Part shown: in pieces, positions 24,535-33,171 of the stretch | Layout: each line of letters begins with the position of its first letter | Position numbering within the stretch: position 1 is the stretch's first letter | Source of the DNA: Tepidisphaeraceae bacterium | Lineage (GTDB): Bacteria > Planctomycetota > Phycisphaerae > Tepidisphaerales > Tepidisphaeraceae | Direction of reading: 5' to 3' | Length of the DNA stretch: 40,220 nt | Assembly (NCBI GenBank): GCA_035998445.1 | Contig: DASYHQ010000036.1 | Coordinates: 1-40,220 of the forward strand | Program-made: the position numbers and the translations under genes | The notes under the pieces: model-generated | Seen by the model: only the letters and a program-made list of their open reading frames with translations | Databases searched by the model: none | Told to the model about the DNA's origin: nothing

Positions 24535-26490
24535 AACTTGGTCCGGTCTTCCTGCCCTTCCGTCGCAGATCCTCCGTTCCACATGTAGACGTGTGGCAGC
24601 ACGTCCGGCCCGGGAGCGGGTCGCGACAGCTCGATGACGTTGGACGGGTCGGAATATTGACCGCCGCCGTAGGCCCGCACGCGAACGTACAACTCGTCCG
24701 CATCGCGATCGGTGTCCCAGTGATGGTAAAGGGTCGCGTGTTCGGAGTTCGTCCCGGTGTAGTTCCAATAGCCGTACCAATGATAGTAGTAGTTGTCCCA
24801 CGTCACGCCGTCGGTGCTGCGTTCGATGACGAACCCATCCTCGTGACCGCTGTTATCCGCCCAAGTTAGATTGTAGTTGGCATAGAACTGGCCGACATTG
24901 TCACCGCCAAGCGACCCGGCCCGCGTGCGGGACGCGAGCGAGGCCGACAGTCCCGACGGGCTCGCCGGCCTCGCATAAGCCCAAGTTGCATACGAAAACG
25001 ACGACGAGACATCCTCGTACTTCGCCTTGATCCGGTAACTGTACCGGACGCCCTCCGTGACGCCTGTGTCTTGAAATTCGCTCACACCCGCGTCGAGCGT
25101 AACCAGCGGTTTGAACTCTTCGAGTGGCTCGGCGGGATTGTAATGGGTCGGACCGGTCCACTGCTGCCGTTCGACGACAATCTGAGCGTTGCCACCACCA
25201 GGTTCCCAGGACAGTTCGATGCGGTTGGCGACGTTGATCGTCGTCTTCAGGCCTGTGGGCGCGGTGACCGCGATGAGGACCGGAGAAAATGCGGACGGAC
25301 CGACGGCGTTGTAGGACTTAATGCGGAAGAAGTAAGCAGTGCCCGGTTTAAGGTCCGTCAGCGATCTGCTGGTGGTGTTAGCAGGAACGTTGAAGAACTT
25401 GACGCCGGACGTAAACGCTTCGTCCGACGCCTGCTGGATGACGAAACCGCTCTCGTTGTCCGACGCGTAGCCCCACGTCAGGGAGACGTACGATGTCCGC
25501 TGGTTCACCGCCGACAGCCCCGTGGGGACCGCGGGCGCACCGCTCTCGCCTGGAATGCCGGGCGACGGGTCGGGCTCACCGACAGGGCTATTGCCACCGC
25601 CGAAGCCGTCCTCATCTTCCTCATCAACGACTCCGTCACCGTCGTCGTCGTTGTCCTCGTCATCGGGGATGCCGTCGTTGTCGTTGTCGGTATCGACCGG
25701 GTCGGCAATTCCGTCGTTGTCGCTGTCGGTGTCGTCTAAGTTGGGAACGCCATCCTTGTCGTCGTCATCCGGAACGCCGTCACCGTCGAGGTCGTCGTCC
25801 GGGGTCCCGTCGCCGTTCGCGTCGACCGGTGGTGCCTTGGCGATGGCCGACGCCAGGTTTGACGCCAAGGATGCCAAGCCATCGATGTCGACCGAGACGA
25901 TGTAGTAGTGGTAGGTTGCGCCGGGCGAGATGCCGAGATCAGTATATGAGCGTTTCTCGCCGCCAACGTCGCCACGAGATTTTCAAGCGCAGGCACGAAC
26001 GTCGCGGAACGGCTCCGATACAACTTGAAGCTGCTCGTCACGTTGCCCGTGCCGCGTTGCCACGACAACGCGATCTTGCCAGGCCCGACGCCGATTGCCG
26101 TCAGGTTCTCCGGCGCCCGCGGTCGTTGGATCGCCCGAACGGGCGCCGACTCGACATTCTCCGCAGCCACTGCGGTAACCTTGTAGAAGTAAAACCCTGA
26201 AGATGGCAATTCGGTGTCGGTGAAATGTGCGCCGGTCACCAGTTGGTCGTTCAGGAGCGTCGCGGACGAGGGCACGAAGTCTGGGGTCTGCCCGCGGTAG
26301 ACGCGATAGCCGTAGGTCGTGGGGGCTGCGTTGAGCTGCCAACTGATATCGATGCTCGTACTCGATACCGCAAGGGCGACGACGTCAACCGGCGACGGCG
26401 GAACCTTCGGTGCCACAGTCTCGACTTCGGAGGTCGAAGAATAAACCGTGTAGTTGTCATCCAAGCGGTACGAGCGGACGCGATAGCTGT
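24531..26490 (-). pseudogene. Fibronectin type III / thrombospondin type 3 repeat protein, frameshifted
   Basis: A multi-domain surface protein of about 650 residues. In order it has the end of one FN3 domain (YSYRVRSYRLDDNYTVY), two full FN3 domains (PSPVDVVALAVSSTSIDISW; PENLTAIGVGPGKIALSW), a calcium-binding block of Asp-rich repeats (DGDGVPDDDD, DSDNDGIADP, DNDNDGIPDD), and three more FN3 domains (PTGLSAVNQRTSYVSLTW; GLKTTINVANRIELSW; PSGLSASLAS). One frameshift near 25970 separates the second and third frames; correcting it gives an unbroken protein through GEKRSYTDLGISPGATYHYY. There is no signal peptide, because the gene front is replaced by a DUF2924 remnant. The stop overlaps the CD-NTase start. 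Adhesion or glycan binding is the usual role of such proteins. Confidence 0.8.
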
Positions 26491-26594
26491 ACCGGTTGCG
26501 CGGCTCGCCGAAGACTTCGGCGTACTTCTACCGGAGCTGGCTCGGGCTCATCTGGGTCAGCCTCGCCAGTTCGACCTTCACGTTCATAGCCATG
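26490..26594 (-). pseudogene. DUF2924 5-prime remnant fused to the FN3 gene
   Basis: From the ATG at 26594 the frame reads MAMNVKVELARLTQMSPSQLR, then a TAG where the intact copy at 13734-14216 has Gln, then KYAEVFGEP. It continues without a shift into the fibronectin protein (RNRYSYRVRSY). About 32 codons of DUF2924 remain. The joint shows that a rearrangement placed the FN3 gene behind the element leader. Confidence 0.85.
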
Positions 26595-26627
26595 CTGTAA
26601 CTCCTTCTCTCTGAAGTCCTTGGTGCG

Positions 26628-26846
26628 TTAACCACGGTGTCCCATGTGCTGCATCCCGGCCGACACATCAAGTCGATCGGCGGCGCATTCCGAGTGTGGA
26701 ACAGGACCAAGATTGGAGTGGCTGTCCGCGCCGAGAGCACCGCGCCTATGAAGGCGCAGCACACCCCTGGCGAGGATCGCGGCCACCTCGGCGAGGCGGT
26801 CCTCCACGCACATGTTGGACGGGTCGGTCGGGTCGAGGTACGACAT
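26628..26846 (-). CDS. Small conserved element protein, copy B
   Basis: A 72-residue frame begins MSYLDPTDPSNMCVEDRLAEVAAILARGVLRLHRRGALG, very close to the protein at 14220-14453. The last third (VPHSECAADRLDVSAGM) diverges. The order leader repeat, small protein, DUF2924 start is the same as in the intact element, so this is the front end of a second, deleted copy. The reading frame is intact, but there is no partner gene left, so whether it is still made is unclear. Confidence 0.5.
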   Translation of the reverse strand: MSYLDPTDPSNMCVEDRLAEVAAILARGVLRLHRRGALGADSHSNLGPVPHSECAADRLDVSAGMQHMGHRG

Positions 26847-26982
26847 CGGGACTCTGGGTGGAGGCGATGCCCGCAACGACCTTCCCTTTGAGACGGGTGT
26901 GCTGCCTGGCAACGGGTTGTGTGGGACCAACGCGAGGTCCCCTACCTGTTAACTACCGGGTTGGGGGGAGGAAGGGGTGGGG
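26847..26982. repeat. Element leader repeat, copy B
   Basis: It is nearly the same as 14454-14590 over its whole length, including GGCGATGCCCGCAACGACCT, GAGACGGGTGTGCTGCCTGG and CTGTTAACTACCGGGTTGG. It ends at GGAAGGGGTGGGG. Beyond it, 26983-27200 contains no recognised gene or signal. Confidence 0.8.
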
Positions 26983-27200
26983 AAAAATTCTCCGATCTAT
27001 ACGGAGACGAGGCGCGCGGGTCTGGTGAGGCGGTAACTGCCGGTGCGCTCATAGTAAGAGTAGGTCGCGGGTCCATTCCGGACACTCGTGTAAGTTTGGA
27101 TCGTGAAGCGGAGGAAAGAGTGTCAGAAGCCGGGGACTGAGCATACCTGAACGGTATAGATCAACTGGAGCATGTCGATGCGTTAGCATGATTAACGAAA

Positions 27201-27238
27201 AGCAAAGGGGCCCGCACTCCAGGGGAGCTGGGCCCTCT
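27201..27238 (-). terminator. Possible terminator after the Asp/Tyr-rich protein gene
   Basis: On the minus strand AGGGCCC and GGGCCC(C)T can pair across a 16-base loop, followed by CTTTGCTTTT. It lies about 60 bases past the stop of the gene ending at 27297. The loop is long and the T-run interrupted, so this is a modest candidate. Confidence 0.4.
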
Positions 27239-27296
27239 TCGCCGAAACACGCCATGTGCTATCGATCAGCCGTTTGCAGTACCTGGCTAGTAGCGG

Positions 27297-28475
27297 CTAG
27301 TTCTGCTGCTGATTCTGCGGTTGCTGCGCGTTCTGGTTCTGGCCCTGCTGGGCGTTCTGTCCCTGCTGCGGCTGCATGCTGCCCGCGGCGGGCTGGGCGT
27401 TGTTGCCCTGCCGGCCGCGGCGGTCGATCTGGGCGGTGTTGCCGTTCATCGTGACCGATTGGGCGAACAACAGCCGCTTGTCCTGCACCTTCACCGGCAC
27501 GGCGGTGAACGTGATGCTGGCGTCCTTGCTGATGTCCATCTTCAGCTTGTCGGCCGGGCCAAGGTCGACTGCGACCTTGCTGCGCTTGTCGTTGCCTTGG
27601 CGCTGCGCGTCGACCATCGCGATCAGGTGCTGCGTGCCGCGGATCTTGGCCTTGTGCGTGCTCAGCACCTTGCCTTCAAGCTGGCGGCCCTGGCGGTTGA
27701 TCTGCTTCGTCTGGCCCTGCGCTTCCAGCGACCGGGCCAGCACGATGCTCTGCTTGCCGACCTGCGCCTTCGGGCCGCGCACGGTGATCTCGTTGCCAAG
27801 CTTCAGGTTCAGGTCCTTGATGGCATCGGCACGGCCGAGGTCGACGATCATCGGTTTGTCCTGGTGCTGGATCGTCACGACGACGTTCTGCCCATCGCGC
27901 ACCTGCACGAGCTTCATCTTCTGAATTGGGCCGCTGATCGCCTGGGCGCGCGATTCGCGGGCGGCCTCGCTCTGGGCGTGCTGCTGTTGCTGCTGCGTGC
28001 CGGCGCTGCCGAACGAGTAGTAGTTGTAGTCATCGTAGACGCCGTCGGCGTTCCAGTCGGCGTACGTGACGTAGGCGTCGTAGGCACCGTCGTTATCGTA
28101 GTCGTAGTAGCGCGAGTCGTAGGTGTAGACGCCGTCCTCATCGTTGGCGTACGAGTTGTAGGCACCGGAGTCGTAACGGTCGTAGTACCAGTTGTCGTTG
28201 TCATCGGCGGTGTCGTAGCCGTACCACGAGTCGCTATCGCTATCGCCGGCGGTGTCCTTGGCGGCGGAGTACTGCTCGTCGTCCCAGCGCCACCAAGCCT
28301 CATCGGTGGGGTTGTAGTCGTTGCCGTCGAACCACTCGGTGATGTCGAGCCAGCCGTCGTCCTCGTAGTACGGGGTGGACGCGCCGAACTCGGCCGCGTT
28401 TGCGGAGCGGCCCGCGCCGAAGGCGCCGATGCTGGCGAGCAATGCGAGACGAACGAGGGGTATCTTCTTCTTCAT
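27297..28475 (-). CDS. Exported Asp/Tyr/Trp-rich protein with duplicated C-terminal domain
   Basis: A 392-residue protein of unknown family. A signal peptide (VRLALLASIGAFGAGRSANAA) is followed by about 120 residues extremely rich in Asp, Tyr, Trp and Asn (SDSWYGYDTADDNDNWYYD; DYDNDGAYDAYVTYADWNADG), with DxDNDGxxD motifs that may bind calcium. After a poly-Gln stretch come two copies of one small beta-type domain at about residues 183-265 and 267-356. Paired phrases are VDLGRADAIKDLNLKLG/VDLGPADKLKMDISKD, IVLARSLEAQG/LLFAQSVTMNG and INRQGRQ/IDRRGRQ. The end is Gln/Asn-rich. The domain pair could be OB-like but I cannot name it. It forms a leftward pair with the Gln-rich protein upstream. Confidence 0.8.
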   Translation of the reverse strand: MKKKIPLVRLALLASIGAFGAGRSANAAEFGASTPYYEDDGWLDITEWFDGNDYNPTDEAWWRWDDEQYSAAKDTAGDSDSDSWYGYDTADDNDNWYYDRYDSGAYNSYANDEDGVYTYDSRYYDYDNDGAYDAYVTYADWNADGVYDDYNYYSFGSAGTQQQQQHAQSEAARESRAQAISGPIQKMKLVQVRDGQNVVVTIQHQDKPMIVDLGRADAIKDLNLKLGNEITVRGPKAQVGKQSIVLARSLEAQGQTKQINRQGRQLEGKVLSTHKAKIRGTQHLIAMVDAQRQGNDKRSKVAVDLGPADKLKMDISKDASITFTAVPVKVQDKRLLFAQSVTMNGNTAQIDRRGRQGNNAQPAAGSMQPQQGQNAQQGQNQNAQQPQNQQQN

Positions 28476-28608
28476 GGCTTTGTCCCTTTCAGGATGCTGG
28501 TGCGTCGGGCGCGCCGTAGTGGCGCGCCCTACGCACGGTTAAACAAGACGTTGCACGAGACGATTGATTTGAATTCGTTGACTGACAGCAGTTATGCCGA
28601 CCGTAGCC

Positions 28609-29583
28609 CTAGTTCGAGTTGCCTTGGTTCGACGAACCGTTCGAGTTCTGCGGCGGCAGGTTCTGCGAGGCGGTCTCGATGGCGCTGGCCAGGTCCTGAA
28701 CGACGCGGGACGCGTTAGGCATGCCCGCGGCGCCCGGCTGGGTCGTGGGCGCCTGCTGGCCCGATGCAGTCTGCGCCTCGCCGGGCTGCGATTCGCCAGC
28801 CTGCGCGCCAGTTGCCCCACTGGGGGCGATCAGGTTCGACGCGACGAGTTGGGCGTCGGTAACGGTGGAGACGACGTTCTGCGGGGCCTGCTTGCTGGCA
28901 AACGTGTACGCCGCCGCCAGCGCCTGCGCCGCGGCCTCGAGGTCATGGCCGGCCATCACGTGCTTGTCGTTCTGCAGGAAGCCAGCGGCCTTCGAATGGT
29001 GATGGCTGGACAGTGCCAGCGCGGCCTGCGCGAAGTTGTTGGTCAGCTGCTGCGAGTTGCCCTGCCCATTCTGGTTACCCTCGAGCTTGCCGGCGGCGTT
29101 CCGCAGGTCGTCAGCGGCGCTCGTCAATGATTGCTTCGCCTGCCCGCCGGCGCGTGAAGCCTGCATCTCGAGGTAGTTGGCCGCGATGCGCGTCTCGGCG
29201 GCGGCCACCTTCGGGTTGTTCTGCTGCAGGGCCTGCTGGGCCTGCAGGAAGTGAATCTGCGGCTCGTTGGCCGTCAACAGGATGACGCGCTCCTCGACCA
29301 GCACAAAACCCTCCGGTGCCTGCGACTGCTGCGACTGGCCCGACGCCTGTGCGCCGCTCTGCTGCGACTGGCCGCCCTGCGATTGGCCCGCTTGGCGTTG
29401 ACCGGCCTGCTGTTGGCCGGCCTGCTGCGACTGGCCGCTCTGGCCTTGCGCCTGGTTCTGCATTTGCCCTTGCTTCTGACTGCTTCCGTCCGACTGCGGG
29501 TCGGCGGCACTGGCATAGGGCGCGATGTTCATCGCGGCGGCGGCGGCGGCAAACGTGGCTAGCGTGAGTTGGTTGAAACGCAT
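28609..29583 (-). CDS. Exported Gln/Ser/Gly-rich protein with a helical middle domain
   Basis: A 324-residue protein. The signal peptide (LTLATFAAAAAAMNIAPYASAA) is followed by about 65 residues built almost only from Gln, Ser, Gly and Ala (GQSGQSQQAGQQQAG). A helical domain from about residue 90 (VLVEERVILLTANEPQIHFLQAQQALQQNN) to 240 includes an HHHSKAAGF segment and a TFASKQAPQNVV end. The tail is again Gln/Asn/Ser-rich. The middle shares the plan of planctomycete proteins that pack Ala-rich helices, but I do not recognise a named family. It lies 133 bases upstream of the Asp/Tyr-rich protein gene on the same strand, and both have Gln-rich ends. Confidence 0.75.
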   Translation of the reverse strand: MRFNQLTLATFAAAAAAMNIAPYASAADPQSDGSSQKQGQMQNQAQGQSGQSQQAGQQQAGQRQAGQSQGGQSQQSGAQASGQSQQSQAPEGFVLVEERVILLTANEPQIHFLQAQQALQQNNPKVAAAETRIAANYLEMQASRAGGQAKQSLTSAADDLRNAAGKLEGNQNGQGNSQQLTNNFAQAALALSSHHHSKAAGFLQNDKHVMAGHDLEAAAQALAAAYTFASKQAPQNVVSTVTDAQLVASNLIAPSGATGAQAGESQPGEAQTASGQQAPTTQPGAAGMPNASRVVQDLASAIETASQNLPPQNSNGSSNQGNSN

Positions 29584-30119
29584 GGGACACTCTCCTTCTC
29601 TGTTGGCTCTTCCAGTACCGACACATACGGCTCGTCGACATCGCGGCCGGCCTCATCCGTCATGGGCCGTGGTGCCGTCGACATGTGTGAGGCCAGAGCA
29701 AGTCCCGTTCTTAGCATCGCCCGCGACCGAAAAGGACTGGCCGCGATAAGGCCAACGCGGCTGGGGCGCAAGGCGTCGGAGCAGTCCTTATGAGGAGAAC
29801 CCTTGCCCGCGTGAAGCCACGCTTGCCGCACCGCCGGCAAGCGTTGGCAGATCAGCGATCACGGCGAACGTAAACGCCCACCCTGCACCACCTTGTGACG
29901 CGATGCGGCAAGAGCGAGCCCTACGATATCCTTGAACCTGACGGGCGGTACCTTCGAAACCGGCATTGTGACACGGCCACGACAAAGGCGGCTGACTGCG
30001 ACAGGAGAATGCCGCCGAACCTGCCCCCCTGCTCCGCGAGCATTTCAGCGGTTCCGCTACGTCGCGGCACCCGTTAAACCCAAGCGTGCTGCAGCACCAT
30101 CCGCTGCGGAGCGACGATT
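29584..30119. other. Intergenic region between divergent genes
   Basis: This 536-base gap separates the Gln-rich protein gene (leftward) from the histidine kinase gene (rightward). No coding frame with plausible composition was found. The only feature noted is the strong hairpin at 29819-29844. Confidence 0.6.
29819..29844. other. Strong hairpin of unknown role
   Basis: ACGCTTGCCG and CGGCAAGCGT form a perfect 10-bp stem with a 6-base loop. No T-run follows on either strand, so it is not a standard intrinsic terminator. It may be a protein-binding palindrome or a structured RNA leader. Confidence 0.45.
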
Positions 30120-31559
30120 ATGGTGAACGCTTCTAGAAACAACTCCTTCCTGCGATACGGGATCGCACTCGCATCGACGCTGATCGCGTTGATCGTGGCG
30201 ATGCTGTTCTACGAGCCGGTGGGCCAGCTGTCCCCGTTCTTCCTCTTCTACGCCGCCGTTGCGGTCAGCGCGTGGTTCGGTGGAACGCGACCCGGACTGG
30301 CGGCAACTGCGCTTGGGGCGGTGGCGACCACGCACTTCCTGCTGGAACCGCGGTACGTTCTGGATATCGATAGCCACGGGGACTGGGGACGGCTGGGGCT
30401 GTTTACCGGCGTGGGTGCCCTGATCGCGTGCCTGAACGGCGCGCTGCGTACCTCGCAACAACGATGCAAGGTCGAAGCGGCCGCGGCACGGCACGCCGAG
30501 GCGCGCGCCAAGCAGCTGGCAGACGCGAACCTGATCGGCGTCTTCTTCTGCGATCTGAACGGCACGATCGAGACGTGCAACGACGCGTTCGTGGCGCTCG
30601 TCGGGCGCTCGCGGGACGAGCTGCTGTCGGGGCAAGTGGCGTGGCGCGACATTACCGCGCCGGAACATCAGGAGCGCGACCGGCGTGCGCTGGAGGAGCT
30701 GCGGGAGTGCGGCATCTGCACGCCGTTCGAGAAGGACCACGTCATGATCGACGGGCGGCGCGTGCCCGTGCTGGTGGGCTGCGCGATGATCGAGGGCTCG
30801 GCTGAGGATTGCGTCGGCTTCGTGCTGGACCTGACCGAACGCCGTCGAGCCGAGGCAGAAGCCCGCGCGTATCAGCAGCGCCTGCAGGCGGTGGCGGCCG
30901 AGCTCATGCTGGCCGAGGAACGCGAGCGTCGGCGCATTGCCTCCGTGCTGCATGACGTGGTCGGCCAGCACCTGGCGCTGGCACAGATGAAGACCGACCT
31001 GCTGCGACGCCGCGCCGTGGAACCGGACGACGCACGCCCGCTGGCGGAGATCCACGACCTGGTCGACGAGGCGATCCGCCACACGCGTTCGCTGACGTCG
31101 GAACTCAGTCCGCCCGTGCTGTACGAACTGGGGCTGGTGGCCGCCATCCAGTGGCTCGGCGACCGCCTGCGCGACGAGCACGGCGTCGCGTTCTGCCTCG
31201 AGGACGACGGCCAGCGCAAGCCTACCACCCACGAGACGCGCCTCGTATTGTTCCAGGCGGTCCGCGAGTTGCTCGTGAACATCCTGAAGCATGCCAAGGC
31301 GTCGGCGTGCCGGGTGCGCATCCGTCGCGCGGAGACAACGATTCAGATCGTGGTGAGCGACGATGGCCGGGGCCTGATTCCCGCTAGCGAGCCCAACGGC
31401 GGCAGCCGGGACAATGGCTTCGGGCTATTCAACATTCACGAGCGGCTGCACCACTTGGGTGGGTCGATGACGATCGATTCCTCGCCCGGGACGGATGGAT
31501 TAACCGTTACGCTGGTGGCGCCGCTCGAGGATCATGACGACGGAGGAACCCATGAGTGA
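30120..31559 (+). CDS. Membrane sensor histidine kinase, NarX/DegS type with DUF4118 and PAS
   Basis: A 479-residue kinase. Transmembrane helices lie within the first 100 residues (ALASTLIALIVAMLFYE, FFLFYAAVAVSAWFG, LGLFTGVGALIACL) in a DUF4118-like arrangement. A PAS domain follows (LIGVFFCDLNGTIETCNDAFVALVG). The HisKA_3 dimerisation domain has the phosphate-accepting His278 in RRIASVLHDVVGQHLALAQMK. The ATPase domain shows VRELLVNILKHAKA (N box), SDDGRGL (G1) and NGFGLFNIHERL (G2). It would phosphorylate the LuxR-type regulator whose gene overlaps its last 8 bases. The signal is unknown. Confidence 0.95.
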   Translation: MVNASRNNSFLRYGIALASTLIALIVAMLFYEPVGQLSPFFLFYAAVAVSAWFGGTRPGLAATALGAVATTHFLLEPRYVLDIDSHGDWGRLGLFTGVGALIACLNGALRTSQQRCKVEAAAARHAEARAKQLADANLIGVFFCDLNGTIETCNDAFVALVGRSRDELLSGQVAWRDITAPEHQERDRRALEELRECGICTPFEKDHVMIDGRRVPVLVGCAMIEGSAEDCVGFVLDLTERRRAEAEARAYQQRLQAVAAELMLAEERERRRIASVLHDVVGQHLALAQMKTDLLRRRAVEPDDARPLAEIHDLVDEAIRHTRSLTSELSPPVLYELGLVAAIQWLGDRLRDEHGVAFCLEDDGQRKPTTHETRLVLFQAVRELLVNILKHAKASACRVRIRRAETTIQIVVSDDGRGLIPASEPNGGSRDNGFGLFNIHERLHHLGGSMTIDSSPGTDGLTVTLVAPLEDHDDGGTHE

Positions 31560-32202
31560 CGTGAAGATCCTGATCGCCGACGACCATCAGATCGTACGGC
31601 AGGGCCTGAGGAGCATGCTGGCCGGCCACCCCGGCTTCGACGTGATCGCCGAGACCGACAACGGCCGCTCCGCGGTCCGGCTGGCGCGCGACCTGAACCC
31701 GGACGTGACGATCATGGACATCACCATGCCCGACCTGAACGGCGTCGAGGCCACGCGGCAGATTCACGCCGACAACCCGGACGCAAGGGTGATCGGGCTT
31801 TCGATGCACGCCGAGCGGCAGTTCGTGATGGAGATGCTGGGCGCCAGCGCCAAGGGCTACCTGCTGAAGAACGGCCCGTTCGACGAACTGGTGGCGGCGA
31901 TCGAGGCGGCGGTGGCGGGCGAGATCTACGTTAGCCCGAAGGTTACCGGCGTGCTGGTGAAGGAGTGCATCGGCGACCTGCCGCGGCCGGGCACGTTCTG
32001 TGGCACGCTCTCGTCGCGCGAGCGCGAGGTGCTCCAGCTGGTCGCCGAGGGCAAGAGCACCAAGGAGATCGCGTTCACGCTGCGCCTCAGCGGCAAGACC
32101 GTCGAGGCGCACCGCCGGCAGGTCATGGAGAAGCTAAAGCTCTACAGCGTGGCCGAACTGACGCGCTATGCGATCCGCGAAGGAATGACCTCGCTCGTCT
32201 GA
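31552..32202 (+). CDS. NarL/LuxR-type response regulator
   Basis: A 216-residue partner of the kinase before it. The receiver domain has the acidic pocket Asp10-Asp11, the phosphorylation site Asp56 in IMDITMPDLNG, and the conserved Lys in GYLLKNG. The output domain is a GerE/LuxR helix-turn-helix (LSSREREVLQLVAEGKSTKEIAFTL, then KTVEAHRRQVMEKL). The ATG at 31552 overlaps the kinase stop by 8 bases, with GGAGGAA 4 bases before it, so translation is coupled. Targets are unknown; no obvious palindromic site stands out nearby. Confidence 0.96.
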   Translation: MSDVKILIADDHQIVRQGLRSMLAGHPGFDVIAETDNGRSAVRLARDLNPDVTIMDITMPDLNGVEATRQIHADNPDARVIGLSMHAERQFVMEMLGASAKGYLLKNGPFDELVAAIEAAVAGEIYVSPKVTGVLVKECIGDLPRPGTFCGTLSSREREVLQLVAEGKSTKEIAFTLRLSGKTVEAHRRQVMEKLKLYSVAELTRYAIREGMTSLV

Positions 32203-32263
32203 CGCGTGGCCGGGCATCCCCCCGACCGCGGCTTCACGCGCGCGCGACCGCGTCACCTGACGC

Positions 32264-32569
32264 TCAGTACGGCCGCACCCGGCGACCGTCGGCGTGGTAC
32301 ATCGCCTTGCCCGCATCTCCGTTTTGGATGAACACGAACCGGTAGAGTAGCGCGCCGGTCGAAGCGGTCTGCTGCTCGACATCGGTGAGAGATGCGTTCG
32401 GATGGTCCTTGCGGAACGCGTCCATCGCTTCGTCTGGAACGCCTGAAATCGGCACCGCCGTGCCGGAGTCGAAGCCGTTCGGATCGTCGGGCCGGCACCC
32501 ACCTGCGGGCAGCGCGACGAACGCGGTTGCCGAGACCAACACAAATGCGCGAATGCAGTTCTTTAGCAT
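32264..32569 (-). CDS. Small lipoprotein, unknown function
   Basis: A 101-residue protein with a lipoprotein leader (IRAFVLVSATAFVALPAGGC), the lipid-bearing Cys being residue 25. The mature part (about 75 residues) contains PDEAMDAFRKDHPNASLTDVEQQ and LLYRFVFIQNGDAGKAMYHADG. This looks like a compact alpha/beta fold of the PepSY-like kind, in which a helix with a DAFRKDHP pattern is followed by beta strands. That likeness is weak. The ATG at 32569 starts the leader. Confidence 0.7.
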   Translation of the reverse strand: MLKNCIRAFVLVSATAFVALPAGGCRPDDPNGFDSGTAVPISGVPDEAMDAFRKDHPNASLTDVEQQTASTGALLYRFVFIQNGDAGKAMYHADGRRVRPY

Positions 32570-32615
32570 TGTGATACTCCGTAAGACCTGGTGACGGATC
32601 GCGAACATCGTAGCG

Positions 32616-33140
32616 TTACTGGCGGTGGAACCGCACGGTCTTATCGTCCCTGTACTCGATCACCAGCACGTCATCGCCATCGAAGTGGAACTGAACGTTC
32701 GTGCCGCCGCGGATGGCGTCGGAGGTGATCTTGTTGCCGCGTACCTCGTACGGCCCCTTCTTGTCACGCACCTGACCGACCAGCGGCAGTTCGGACCAGT
32801 CGGCGATGCGGACGGGCCCTTCCACCTTGAACGTCAGGCGCACCTTGACCTGCCCGATGGGCGAGTCGACGTTCTCGGCCTCCCACGTCCCGTACAACCG
32901 TTCGGCCGCGGCGTTGTCGTCCCCGGCCGATGGCTGAGTTGCGGGCGCGGTCGTAGCGCCGTCAGGTTCGTTAGAGCCTCCGGCATCCGATGTGGCCTGT
33001 ATGGCCGCTTTGGCATTGTCGGCACTAGCCGTGACGGCCGACGACGAAGATTCCCGTTGCTGTTGGGGCTGACCACTGTTTCGGCCATCGCACCCGAACT
33101 GAACCGCGAGCACCACACCGGCGAGTATGAATGAACCTCT
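32616..33140 (-). CDS. Lipoprotein with a lipocalin-like C-terminal domain
   Basis: A 174-residue protein with a lipoprotein leader (ILAGVVLAVQFGC, Cys18). A Gln/Ser/Ala/Thr-rich linker of about 60 residues is followed by a beta-rich domain. That domain opens with LYGTWEAENVDSPIGQVKVRLTF and closes with DDVLVIEYRDDKTVRFHR, the pattern of small lipocalin-like domains (Gly-x-Trp start) that bind small ligands or stabilise envelope structures. The true start is at 33140. An upstream frame extends into repeat copy C, but that part is not coding. It lies 46 bases upstream of the other small lipoprotein gene on the same strand, likely one transcript. Confidence 0.72.
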   Translation of the reverse strand, partial: RGSFILAGVVLAVQFGCDGRNSGQPQQQRESSSSAVTASADNAKAAIQATSDAGGSNEPDGATTAPATQPSAGDDNAAAERLYGTWEAENVDSPIGQVKVRLTFKVEGPVRIADWSELPLVGQVRDKKGPYEVRGNKITSDAIRGGTNVQFHFDGDDVLVIEYRDDKTVRFHRQ

Positions 33141-33171
33141 CATACCCGATAACGGTAAGGCGTACCGCGCC

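Noticed and set aside
25560-25830. Periodic CRISPR-like appearance of the GTCGTC/GTCGTTGTC repeats
   Set aside because: The periodicity follows the Asp-rich protein repeats; there are no unique spacers.
25522-25905. Ser/Pro-rich plus-strand frame over the calcium-repeat block
   Set aside because: It is the reverse complement of the repeated Asp codons; no start signal or independent conservation is visible.
27321-28718. 465-codon open frame on the plus strand opposite the Asp/Tyr-rich protein
   Set aside because: Its Val/Leu/Arg-only composition mirrors the Asp/Tyr/Asn codons of the opposite strand and it spans two separate genes.
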